Source: Lysobacteraceae bacterium SCN 69-320
GTDB taxonomy: Bacteria > Pseudomonadota > Gammaproteobacteria > Xanthomonadales > Rhodanobacteraceae
Direction: 5' to 3'
Assembly: GCA_001725155.1 (NCBI GenBank)
Contig: MEFP01000019.1
Location: forward strand, 248,001 to 312,000
Length of the DNA stretch: 64,000 bases
Below are positions 28,366-37,987 of this stretch, piece after piece; the first letter of the stretch is position 1; each line of letters opens with the position of its first letter. The notes under the pieces were generated by a model that worked only from the letters and a program-made list of their open reading frames with translations, was not told the DNA's origin and did no database searches. The position numbers were made by a program, and so were the translations under genes.

Positions 28366-29333
28366 GCATCGCCGGCACCCTCAACGCATCCTGGCTGCGC
28401 CTGCAGGGCTGGGCCGAGCGGCGGCTGCCCGCGCTGACCCGGCTGCGCGCCAAGGAAGCGCTGCCGATCCGCCTGGAGCGGCGCCGCATCTATGTGGTGC
28501 CGACCGGATTCGGCCTCGTGTTCGCGGCCATGCTGCTGGTCATGAGCGTCGGCGCGCTGAACTACTACAACAACCCGGCGCTGCTGCTGACCGCGGTGCT
28601 CGGCTCGGTCAGCGTGCTCAGCATGCTGGTCGCATTCCGCACCCTGGACGGCGTCTGCCTCGAACGCGTGCAGGCCGACGCCTGCCATGCCGGTGAGCCG
28701 CTGCCGCTGGAACTCGGCTTCGCCGCCGGTTCGCGCCTGCGCAACGGCCTGCGCGTGAAGATCGGCAGCGTCGCGGCGGTGTTCGCCGCCCTGCCCGGCG
28801 AGCCGCTGCGCGCCACGCTGGCCCTGCCGACCGAACGCCGCGGCCTGCTCGCCGTGCCGCGCATCTGCGTCTGGACGCGCTGGCCCTACGGCCTGTTCCG
28901 CGCCTGGAGCTGGCTCAATCCGCCGATCGAGGCGCTGGTCTATCCGCGTCCCGAGACCGAAGCCGTGCCGCTGCCGCAGTCCGGCCAGGAAACGCAGCGC
29001 AGCGTGGTCCAGCCGCAGGGCGAGGATTTCGGCGCGCTGCGCGAATACCGCGCGCGCGATCCGCGCCGCGCGATCGCCTGGAAGGCCAGCGCGCGCCATG
29101 ACCGTCTGCTCGTGCGCGAGCCCGAGAGCCTGATCGGCGAGGACTACGTGCTCGACTTCGACGCGCTGCCGGCGCTGGACCTCGAAGCGCGCATCGCGCG
29201 GCTGACGCGCTGGGTGCTGATGGCCGAGGAACGCCGCGCGCCCTATACCTTGGTGCTGCCCGGACAGCGCCTGGGGCCGGATCTCGGCAGCGCGCACCGG
29301 CAGCGCTGCCTGCGCGCGCTGGCGCTGTTCTGA
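28362..29333 (+). CDS. DUF58 domain protein
   Basis: A 323-residue protein with two adjacent membrane helices (about 48-88) and a C-terminal domain containing the DUF58 signature LREYRARDPRRAIAWKASARHDRLLVRE. It is encoded between moxR and the transglutaminase gene in many gammaproteobacteria and probably forms a membrane complex with them. The TTG start at 28362 overlaps the moxR TGA and the stop overlaps the next ATG. Confidence 0.9.
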   Translation: MSIAGTLNASWLRLQGWAERRLPALTRLRAKEALPIRLERRRIYVVPTGFGLVFAAMLLVMSVGALNYYNNPALLLTAVLGSVSVLSMLVAFRTLDGVCLERVQADACHAGEPLPLELGFAAGSRLRNGLRVKIGSVAAVFAALPGEPLRATLALPTERRGLLAVPRICVWTRWPYGLFRAWSWLNPPIEALVYPRPETEAVPLPQSGQETQRSVVQPQGEDFGALREYRARDPRRAIAWKASARHDRLLVREPESLIGEDYVLDFDALPALDLEARIARLTRWVLMAEERRAPYTLVLPGQRLGPDLGSAHRQRCLRALALF

Positions 29334-31300
29334 TGCGGCTGGACTCGCGCCAGTTCGATCTCGCCGCGCTGACCGTGCTCTGCGCGGTGCTGCTGCACGC
29401 GACGCATTTCCCGCTGTGGCTCAGTCTCGCGATGATCGGCCTGATCGCCGCGCGCTGGCTGCAGCGCCGCCGCCGGCCGGACTGGGGCAAGCCGCCGGCG
29501 CTGCTGCGCCTGCCGCTGACGCTGGCGCTGCCGGTCGTGGTCTGGCTGCAGTACGGCAACATTTTCGGCCTGGATCCCGGCAGCGTGTTCGCGGTCGGCA
29601 TGCTCGTGCTCAAGCTCGGCGAAACCGAGAATGTGCGCGACGCGCGCGCGGTCGCGACGTTCGCCAGCTTCGTGCTGATGGCCGCATTGCTGTTCGAGCA
29701 GGACATGTTGACCACGCTCTACGTCGGTCTCGGCGTGATCCCGCTGCTGCTGTTGCTGCGCGCGCTGGAACCCGATGGCAGCGACGCCGCGCAGCCCGCC
29801 GCGCGCGTATTGCTGCGCGACAGCCGCGGCGTGCTCCTGAACCTGCTCGCGGCGGTGCCGCTGGCTGCGCTCGTCTTCCTGTTCCTGCCGCGTCTGACTG
29901 CGCCGCTCTGGGCGACGCAGAGCGTGCCGCAGGGCAAGAGCGGCCTCGGCGACTCCATGTCGCCGGGCGGCATGAAGGATCTGTTCCTCGACGACCAGCC
30001 GGCGTTCCGCGTCAGCTTCGTCGCGCCGGCGCCGCCGCCGGCGGCGCAGCGCTACTGGCGCGCCGTCGTGCTGTGGCGCTACGACGGGCTCACCTGGGCG
30101 CGCGCCGGCGGCGGCCCACTGGATCCCACGCGGCAGGAACTGCGCGCACAGGGCCCCGAAGTCATCTACGAGATCACCCAGGAACCCGGCCGGCAGCGCT
30201 GGCTGTTCGCACTGGATCTGCCGGTGGCCGACGCGCCGGGCTATGCCCGCGACGAGGATTTCACCCTGGCCGCGGCGCGACCGGTCGACAAGCCGCTGCG
30301 CTACACCCTGCGTTCGGCACCGCGCTATACGCTGACCGGTCTGGACTCGCAGCAGCGCCAGCGCGCCTTGCGCCTGCCCGACGGCTTCAATCCGCGCGCC
30401 GTCGCGCTGGGCCGCGAATGGGCGCAGCAGTACGGCGATCCGCAGCGCATCGTACAGGCCGCGTTGGACATGATCCGCGCCGACTTCCATTACACCCTGT
30501 CGGCGCCGGAGCTCGGCCGCAACGCGATGGACGACTTCCTGTTCGAGACGCGCGCGGGCTTCTGCGAACACTTCGCCTCGGCCTTCGCCGTGCTCATGCG
30601 CGCGGCCGGCGTGCCGACGCGCGTCGTCATCGGCTATCAGGGCGGCTACTGGAACGAGACCGGCGACTACATGGTCGTGCGCCAGTCCGACGCGCACGCC
30701 TGGAACGAAGTCTGGTTCGACGACCGCGGCTGGGTGCGCGTGGACCCGACCGCGGCCGTGCGTCCGGATCGCATCGAGCTCGGCAGCGGCGCGAACGCGG
30801 CGTTCAACCGCTGGTACGGCAGCGAATGGCTGCTCGCGCTGCGCAATCGCTGGGACATCGCCAACCGCCTGTGGACCCAGCTCGTCGTGCAGTTCGACGA
30901 GATCAGCCAGCGCGGCCTGCTGCGCGGCGTCGGTATCGAGAAGGCCGACTGGCGCGACCTCGGCATCGCGTTCGCGCTGGGCATGGGCCTGTTCGCCGCA
31001 TTGGGCCTGTGGTGGGCCGTGCGCCGCGAGCGCGGCGACGCCGACGTGGTCGACCGCGCCTATGCGCGGCTCTGTACCCGGCTCGGCCGGCTCGGCTTCG
31101 CGCGCGCGCCGAGCGAAGGCCCCGCCGACTACCTGCGCCGTCTGCTGCAGCAGCGGCCTCAGGCACGCGAATCGCTGGAACCGCTGTTCGCCCGCTATCT
31201 GCAGCTGCGCTATGCGCAGAGCGAGATCGCCGATGCCGCCGCGCGCGACTTCGCGCGCGCCGTGCGTCGTGCCGACCTCGCCGCGCTGCACGGAACCTGA
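29333..31300 (+). CDS. tgpA: TgpA-type membrane transglutaminase (DUF3488 fusion)
   Basis: A 655-residue protein. About six N-terminal membrane helices (DUF3488, to ~195) are followed by a periplasmic transglutaminase-like domain with the triad Cys411 (AGFCEHFASAF), His455 (SDAHAWNEVWF) and Asp471 (RVDPTAAV), then one more helix (~545) and a DUF4129-like cytoplasmic tail. P. aeruginosa TgpA has this same architecture and is essential there; its substrate remains unclear. It ends the moxR-DUF58-tgpA operon. Confidence 0.92.
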   Translation: MRLDSRQFDLAALTVLCAVLLHATHFPLWLSLAMIGLIAARWLQRRRRPDWGKPPALLRLPLTLALPVVVWLQYGNIFGLDPGSVFAVGMLVLKLGETENVRDARAVATFASFVLMAALLFEQDMLTTLYVGLGVIPLLLLLRALEPDGSDAAQPAARVLLRDSRGVLLNLLAAVPLAALVFLFLPRLTAPLWATQSVPQGKSGLGDSMSPGGMKDLFLDDQPAFRVSFVAPAPPPAAQRYWRAVVLWRYDGLTWARAGGGPLDPTRQELRAQGPEVIYEITQEPGRQRWLFALDLPVADAPGYARDEDFTLAAARPVDKPLRYTLRSAPRYTLTGLDSQQRQRALRLPDGFNPRAVALGREWAQQYGDPQRIVQAALDMIRADFHYTLSAPELGRNAMDDFLFETRAGFCEHFASAFAVLMRAAGVPTRVVIGYQGGYWNETGDYMVVRQSDAHAWNEVWFDDRGWVRVDPTAAVRPDRIELGSGANAAFNRWYGSEWLLALRNRWDIANRLWTQLVVQFDEISQRGLLRGVGIEKADWRDLGIAFALGMGLFAALGLWWAVRRERGDADVVDRAYARLCTRLGRLGFARAPSEGPADYLRRLLQQRPQARESLEPLFARYLQLRYAQSEIADAAARDFARAVRRADLAALHGT

Positions 31301-31377
31301 ATTCGGCAACCGTTAGGCCGCGACCGCGCGCAGCGGTGTATCGTCGGTAGCGTAGACGTCCTGTCAGGAGTCCCGCC

Positions 31378-31950
31378 ATGTCTACCCCTACCCGCCTGAT
31401 CCTGCTGCCGGCCGCGCTGCTCGCGCTGGCCGGCTGCGCTACCGCGCCGGCGCCGCTGCAAGGCAATTTCGCCACCACCGGCCCCGCCGACGAAACCGCC
31501 GCCGCGCCTGCCCAGAAGGTGCGCTGGGGCGGCGAGATCCTCCGCGTCGACAACGCCCGCGACCATTCCTGCTTCGAAGTGCTCGCGCGTCCGCTGGACG
31601 CCAGCGCGCGGCCGCTGCGGCACGACCGCAGCCAGGGCCGCTTCATCGCCTGCCGCGCCGGCTTCTACGATCCGGCCGTGTTCGAGGCCGGCCGCGAGAT
31701 CACCGTGACCGGTACGGTCAACGGCAGCGAGCGGCGCAAGGTCGGCGACTACGACTATCGCTATCCGCGCGTCGACGCCGACGTGATCTATCTGTGGAAC
31801 GAACCGCGCTACCTGCGCGCGGCCTATCCTTACCCGTATCCGGATCCGTGGTTCTACGGGCCTTACGGCTACGGCTGGGATCCGTTCTGGTACCGCACGC
31901 CGTTCCCGCCGGTCGTCGTCGTACGGCCGCACCCGCACCATCACCGCTGA
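31378..31950 (+). CDS. Slp-family outer-membrane lipoprotein
   Basis: A 190-residue lipoprotein with signal peptide and lipobox LAGC (Cys at 21). The middle matches the Slp/YeaY family: VRWGGEILRVDNARDHSCFEVLARPLD ... GRFIACRAGFYDPAVFEAGREITVTGTV. The C-terminus is rich in Tyr, Pro, Trp and His (YPYPYPDPWFYGPYGYGWDP then HPHHHR). ATG 31378 has AGGAG seven bases upstream. Starvation induction is known for E. coli Slp, not shown here. Confidence 0.87.
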   Translation: MSTPTRLILLPAALLALAGCATAPAPLQGNFATTGPADETAAAPAQKVRWGGEILRVDNARDHSCFEVLARPLDASARPLRHDRSQGRFIACRAGFYDPAVFEAGREITVTGTVNGSERRKVGDYDYRYPRVDADVIYLWNEPRYLRAAYPYPYPDPWFYGPYGYGWDPFWYRTPFPPVVVVRPHPHHHR

Positions 31951-32030
31951 GTGCAAAGCCGCCGGAGGGCGGCCGATCCCGATCGGGAAAACACGCCGCC
32001 GCGGCATCAACGCAGCGACGGCGGTCCGGC

Positions 32031-32375
32031 TCAGCCGAAGCCGCTGCGCAGCGGCGCGCCGGCCAGCAGATGCAGATGCAGCTGGAACACGGTCTGGCCC
32101 GCATGGCTGTTGCAGTTGATCACGCAGCGATAGCCGTTGTCGGCGAAGCCCTGGCGCCTGGCATAGGCCGCCGCGGCAAGGAACAGCTTGCCGACGAGTT
32201 CGGCCTGGCCCGGCTGCAGGTCGTTCAAGGTCGCGATCGGCGTCTTCGGCACGAACAGCACATGCACCGGCGCCTGCGGACTGATGTCCTTGAACGCGAT
32301 CAGGTCGTCGTCTTCGTAGACGACGTCGGCCGGAATCTCGCGGCGGATGATCTTGCCGAAAATCGTGTCGCTCAT
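32031..32375 (-). CDS. HIT-family nucleotide-binding protein (HinT-like), altered triad
   Basis: A 114-residue protein very similar to HinT: it starts MSDTIFGKIIRREIPADVVYEDD and contains FKDISPQAPVHVLFVPK. HinT hydrolyses purine nucleoside phosphoramidates. The catalytic motif, normally H-x-H-x-H, reads QLHLHLL: the first His is Gln, while the other two, including the nucleophile position, are kept. Activity may be altered. It starts nine bases after the recR stop. Confidence 0.88.
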   Translation of the reverse strand: MSDTIFGKIIRREIPADVVYEDDDLIAFKDISPQAPVHVLFVPKTPIATLNDLQPGQAELVGKLFLAAAAYARRQGFADNGYRCVINCNSHAGQTVFQLHLHLLAGAPLRSGFG

Positions 32376-32383
32376 GGGGCTCC

Positions 32384-32986
32384 TCAGGTCAGTGTCTGGC
32401 GGCTGCCGAAGGCATGGGCCAAGGTGCCGCGGTCGATGAATTCCAGTTCTCCGCCCAGCGGCACGCCGTGGGCCAGCCGTGTCGCGCGCACGCCGGCCTC
32501 GCGTGCAAGCTGCGACAGCAGATGCGCAGTGGCCTCGCCTTCGACCGTGGGATTGGTCGCGACGATGAGCTCCCGCACCTCGCCGCTGCGCAGCCGCTCG
32601 GTCAGCTGGTCCAGGCCCAGCTCGCGCGGACCGAGGCCGTCGAGCGGGCTGAGTCGGCCCAGCAACACGAAATACAGGCCGCGAAAGCCGGTCGCCGTCT
32701 CGACCGCGGCTTGATCCACCGGACTCTCCACGACGCAGAGCAGGCTCGCGTCGCGCGCCGGACTGGCGCAGACGCTGCAGAGTTCGGTCTCGCTGAAGCC
32801 GCGGCAGCGCCGGCAATTGCCGATCCGCTCCACCGCGGCGGACAGACGCTCGGCCAATCGGCGCGCACCGGCGCGGTCGCGTTCGAGCACGTGGAAGGCC
32901 ATGCGCTGTGCGCTCTTGGCGCCGACACCCGGCAGGCAGCGCAGCGCCTCGATGAGTTCGGCCAGCAGCGGTGATCCGGCGCTCAT
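32384..32986 (-). CDS. recR: Recombination protein RecR
   Basis: A 200-residue gap-repair protein that loads RecA with RecF/RecO. A helix-hairpin-helix ([18 protein letters not shown]), a four-Cys zinc finger ([16 protein letters not shown]) and a Toprim domain (LCVVESPVD ... [21 protein letters not shown] block) are in the canonical order. It follows dnaX and ybaB in the standard arrangement. ATG 32986 is chosen; TTG 32998 is possible. Confidence 0.96.
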   Translation of the reverse strand: MSAGSPLLAELIEALRCLPGVGAKSAQRMAFHVLERDRAGARRLAERLSAAVERIGNCRRCRGFSETELCSVCASPARDASLLCVVESPVDQAAVETATGFRGLYFVLLGRLSPLDGLGPRELGLDQLTERLRSGEVRELIVATNPTVEGEATAHLLSQLAREAGVRATRLAHGVPLGGELEFIDRGTLAHAFGSRQTLT

Positions 32987-33140
32987 GGAATCAGGCAACC
33001 ACGCATCGGAATCGGGCTGCGCATTTCCCGGCTTCGACGATCCGGTGCCACGGACGAACCGCGGCTGCGCCGAAACCGGACGGCATCGCGAAGACGGGCA
33101 GCAGGCGCAGGAGTCGCGGGGCGGTCACGCGTTCACTCCG

Positions 33141-33464
33141 TCAGAACGGCAGCGAGAAGCCCGGCGGCAGGTTCATGCCTCCGGCGACGCCGGCCATGCG
33201 CGACTGGGTCTCGCTGGCGATCTTGTTGGCCGCATCGTTGAAGGCTGCGGCGATCAGGTCTTCGGCCATTTCCGGATCGTCCTGCAGCAGCTTGCGGTCG
33301 ACGTTGACGCGACGCACTTCGTGGCGGCCGTTCATGGTCACGCTGACGAGGCCGCCGCCGGCGCTGCCGGTGACTTCGAGCTTGGCGATTTCTTCCTGCG
33401 CCTTCTTGAGGTTGTCCTGCATGCGCTGGGCTTGCTGCATCAGGTTGCCTAGGGGTCCACGCAT
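33141..33464 (-). CDS. ybaB: YbaB/EbfC nucleoid-associated protein
   Basis: A 107-residue DNA-binding protein with the family start [24 protein letters not shown] and [16 protein letters not shown]. YbaB dimers bind DNA and affect global expression. It sits between dnaX and recR, its usual position, with a 75-base gap to dnaX. Confidence 0.95.
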   Translation of the reverse strand: MRGPLGNLMQQAQRMQDNLKKAQEEIAKLEVTGSAGGGLVSVTMNGRHEVRRVNVDRKLLQDDPEMAEDLIAAAFNDAANKIASETQSRMAGVAGGMNLPPGFSLPF

Positions 33465-33539
33465 GATTGGCTCCGGGAAATGGATGTTCAGATCGAGATG
33501 GTGCCGGTCGCGGCGCCGACCAAGGGCGGCCGCAACCGG

Positions 33540-35468
33540 TCAGTGGGTCGTATCGCCGGGCCGCACGGAGTTCGGCACGATGCGCGCGCCGAACTCGCGC
33601 ATCGCCGCCTGCACGAACGGATCGCGCTCCATGTCTTCCTCGGCCTGCAGCTGACGTGCGCTGCGCGAGCGCGCGAGCTGCTCGGCGGGCGTGTCGAGGT
33701 TGCCGCGCGCCTGCTCGAAATGGCAGCGCAGCGGACGTCCCGTAGCGGCGGACAGTTTTTCCTGCAGTTGCGTGACCATCGCCGGCACCAGCACGTTGTA
33801 GTGCTCGGCCGCCAGCGCGAGGCGCAGCATGTCGCCGTCGACGGCAACCAGCGCCGCATTGCGCGCGAGCTGCCCGACCGGCCCGCGCAGGTCGGCGCGT
33901 TCGATCAGCGAGGCCCAGTCGCGCGGTTCCAGAGCTACCGCAGAGCGCGCCGGGATCCCCTGCGCGACGGCCGCCTCATGCACCGGCGCCGCATCGACGA
34001 CCGACGCAGCCACCGCTGCGTGGCCGCGAGGCGCCGTTTCCGCCGCAGGGGCTACTGACGAAACCACCGGGGTCGGAGCGGGCGCTGCTGCTGCGGGCGC
34101 CTGGATCGGTGCGCGGCGCACTGCATCGGCATCCAATGCAGCGATCGCCGCGCGCGCCTGCGCCGCCGCGTCGCCGTTCGGCGCCGCGACGGATTCGCTG
34201 CGCCGGACGGCCGGCTCCGGCGCGAGCGCCGGCGCCGCATTCATCGTCGGCATGGCGCCGTAAGCCGGGGTGTGCTCGCGCACCGGCTGCAGTCGCGCAG
34301 CACCGCTGCCCGCGCTGCTGCCGGCAGCGGCGCCACCGGCAGCGCGCTGCACCGGCGCCGCACCGCCACCGGCTTCACCGGCTTCACCGGCCGGAGCAAA
34401 CGCGAGCAGGCGCAGCAGCGCCATGTCGAAACCGGCGCGCGGCGTCGGCGCGAGCGCGAGATCGCGCCGGCCGCTGATGCAGAGCTGGTAGTAGAGCTGT
34501 ACCGCGTCGGCGCCGAGCTGCTGCGCGAAACGCGCCACGTCTTCGGCATCCGCGCCTTCGTCGGGCAGATCCGGCACGAGCTGGCGCAGCTGTATGCGAT
34601 GCAGCAGCGCCGCGAGATCGTCGAGCACGAGGCCGAAATCCGGCGCGAACTCGGCCAGCTTGTTCACTTCGGCAAACAGCGCCGCGCCGTCGTCGGCGAC
34701 GACCGCATCGAGCAGGCGCGTGACCTGGGCGCGCTCGATCGTGCCGAGCATCGCGCGCACCTCGGCCGCCCGCACCGCGCCGCCGCCGTAGGCGATGGCC
34801 TGGTCCAGCAGCGACAGGCCGTCGCGCAGCGAGCCGTCGGCGCCCTTGGCCAGCAATGCGACGGCCTCGGCGTCGAAACCCAGCTGCTCTGCATCGAGGA
34901 TGTGGCGCATCTGGCCGGCGATCTGCTCGGGCAGCAGGCGCTTGAGATTGAACTTCAGGCAGCGCGACAGCACGGTCACCGGCAGCTTCTGCGGATCGGT
35001 CGTCGCGAGCAGGAACTTGACGTGGGCGGGCGGCTCCTCGAGCGTCTTGAGCAACGCGTTGAACGCGTTCTTCGACAACATGTGCACCTCGTCGATGAGG
35101 AACACTTTCTGCCGCCCGCGCGCCGGCGTGTACTGCGCGCTCTCGATCATTTCGCGCACGTCGTCCACGCCGGTGTGGCTGGCCGCGTCGATCTCCAGCA
35201 GGTCGACGAAGCGGCCGGCGTCGATGTCCAGGCAGGCGCGGCATTCGCCGCAGGGCTGCGAGGACTGGCCGCGTTCGCAGTTCAGCGACTTGGCGAAGAT
35301 GCGCGCGATCGTGGTCTTGCCGACGCCGCGCGTACCGGTGAACAGAAACGCGTGATGCAGACGATCACCGTCGAGCGCGTTGGACAGCGCGCGCACGACG
35401 TGCTCCTGACCGACGAGTTCACTGAACCGCCGGGGCCGCCACTTGCGCGCAAGGACTTGATACGACAT
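33540..35468 (-). CDS. dnaX: DNA polymerase III tau (gamma/tau) subunit
   Basis: A 642-residue clamp-loader ATPase. It starts MSYQVLARKWRPRRFSELVGQEH, with Walker A GTRGVGKTTIA, a four-Cys zinc site (CERGQSSQPCGECRAC), Walker B LIDEVHM and the SRC sensor (LSRCLKFNLKRL). A 130-residue Ala/Pro-rich linker (~365-500) joins it to the tau C-terminal polymerase-binding domain. I saw no A-rich slippery heptamer of the E. coli type, so a shorter gamma form by frameshifting is not supported. Confidence 0.97.
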   Translation of the reverse strand: MSYQVLARKWRPRRFSELVGQEHVVRALSNALDGDRLHHAFLFTGTRGVGKTTIARIFAKSLNCERGQSSQPCGECRACLDIDAGRFVDLLEIDAASHTGVDDVREMIESAQYTPARGRQKVFLIDEVHMLSKNAFNALLKTLEEPPAHVKFLLATTDPQKLPVTVLSRCLKFNLKRLLPEQIAGQMRHILDAEQLGFDAEAVALLAKGADGSLRDGLSLLDQAIAYGGGAVRAAEVRAMLGTIERAQVTRLLDAVVADDGAALFAEVNKLAEFAPDFGLVLDDLAALLHRIQLRQLVPDLPDEGADAEDVARFAQQLGADAVQLYYQLCISGRRDLALAPTPRAGFDMALLRLLAFAPAGEAGEAGGGAAPVQRAAGGAAAGSSAGSGAARLQPVREHTPAYGAMPTMNAAPALAPEPAVRRSESVAAPNGDAAAQARAAIAALDADAVRRAPIQAPAAAAPAPTPVVSSVAPAAETAPRGHAAVAASVVDAAPVHEAAVAQGIPARSAVALEPRDWASLIERADLRGPVGQLARNAALVAVDGDMLRLALAAEHYNVLVPAMVTQLQEKLSAATGRPLRCHFEQARGNLDTPAEQLARSRSARQLQAEEDMERDPFVQAAMREFGARIVPNSVRPGDTTH

Positions 35469-35860
35469 GCCGTTTCCTTCGGGCCAAGAACCGATTGTGC
35501 CATGCGCGCCGGCCCCGTCGCACGGCGCGACCGGTACCGGCAGCGGACCTGCGCCGGCCGCGCCGCGCGGCCCCCCTGCCGCAACGCACTTGACCTCGAC
35601 CGGCTGCGATGCGCCGACCGCATCCGCTGCGCAGCCGCGTGTCGTTTGTGCCGCGTTGGTCTAGGCTTGGCACCCGGTCCCGCCACTGCACTCGAAGGAT
35701 CCGCGGTCTTTCCCCGCTCCAGCGTCGCTGCCGCGGCGGCAAGCGGCGTAGGGATCCCGGAACGCAGGCCCTGCGGAATGAATGCCGTCGCATCATCGGC
35801 AGTACGGGACACCCGCTCGCGCCACGCCGGATGCGTGCTCGCCAGGAGAACACCAGACCC
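35469..35860. other. Divergent intergenic region dnaX / fdsG
   Basis: The 392 bases hold the upstream regions of the divergent dnaX and fds genes. I could not recognise a convincing sigma-70 or sigma-54 promoter, and no LysR-type regulator gene is adjacent. A good ribosome-binding site (AGGAGA) precedes fdsG. No coding sequence is supported. Confidence 0.5.
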
Positions 35861-36378
35861 ATGTCGTCAGCCAGCCTCAAGCCCGCGACGATGCCGTTGC
35901 AGGACCCCGGCCCCACGCCGGCCGAACGCGCCGCCGTGCAGGCGGCGATCGACGCCTGCCGCGCGCTGCCCGGCGCGCTGCTGCCGCTGCTGCACGCCGT
36001 GCAGGATGCACTGGGCTACGTGCCTGCCAGCGCGCTGCCGCTGATTGCACAGGCGCTGAATCTGTCGCGCGCCGAAGTCCACGGCGTGGTCAGCTTCTAT
36101 CCGCATTTCCGCAGCGCGCCACCGGGCCGGCACGTGCTGCAGCTGTGCCGCGCCGAGAGCTGTCAGGCCATGGGCGGCGGCGCGCTCGAAGCACTGGCCC
36201 GGCAGCGCCTGGGCATCGACTACCACGCGACCAGTGCGGGCGGCGCAGTCACCCTGGAGCCGGTGTACTGTCTCGGCAACTGCGCGCTGTCGCCGGCGCT
36301 GCTGCTCGACGGCGAACTCGTCGGCCGCGTGACGCCGCAACGCCTCAGCGAGCTGCTGGACACCCTGGAGACCGCCTC

Positions 36379-36382
<4 letters not shown>
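35861..36382 (+). CDS. fdsG: NAD-dependent formate dehydrogenase gamma subunit
   Basis: A 173-residue NuoE-like subunit holding one [2Fe-2S] cluster. The four ligands are in [14 protein letters not shown] (CX4C) and [12 protein letters not shown] (CX3C). It passes electrons toward the FMN subunit FdsB. The ATG at 35861 follows AGGAGA. The stop overlaps the GTG start of fdsB. Confidence 0.93.
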
Positions 36383-37917
<1,535 letters not shown>

Positions 37918-37987
37918 GCGCCGCCGTGCCGAGCCGCGCCGACGCGCGCTGAATCAGAATCCGCGCCGCAGGCGCAGGAGGAATTGC

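Noticed and set aside
35660..35690. A TTGGCAC-like sigma-54 promoter before fdsG
   Set aside because: The -24 element is present but no TTGCA/T follows at the right distance.
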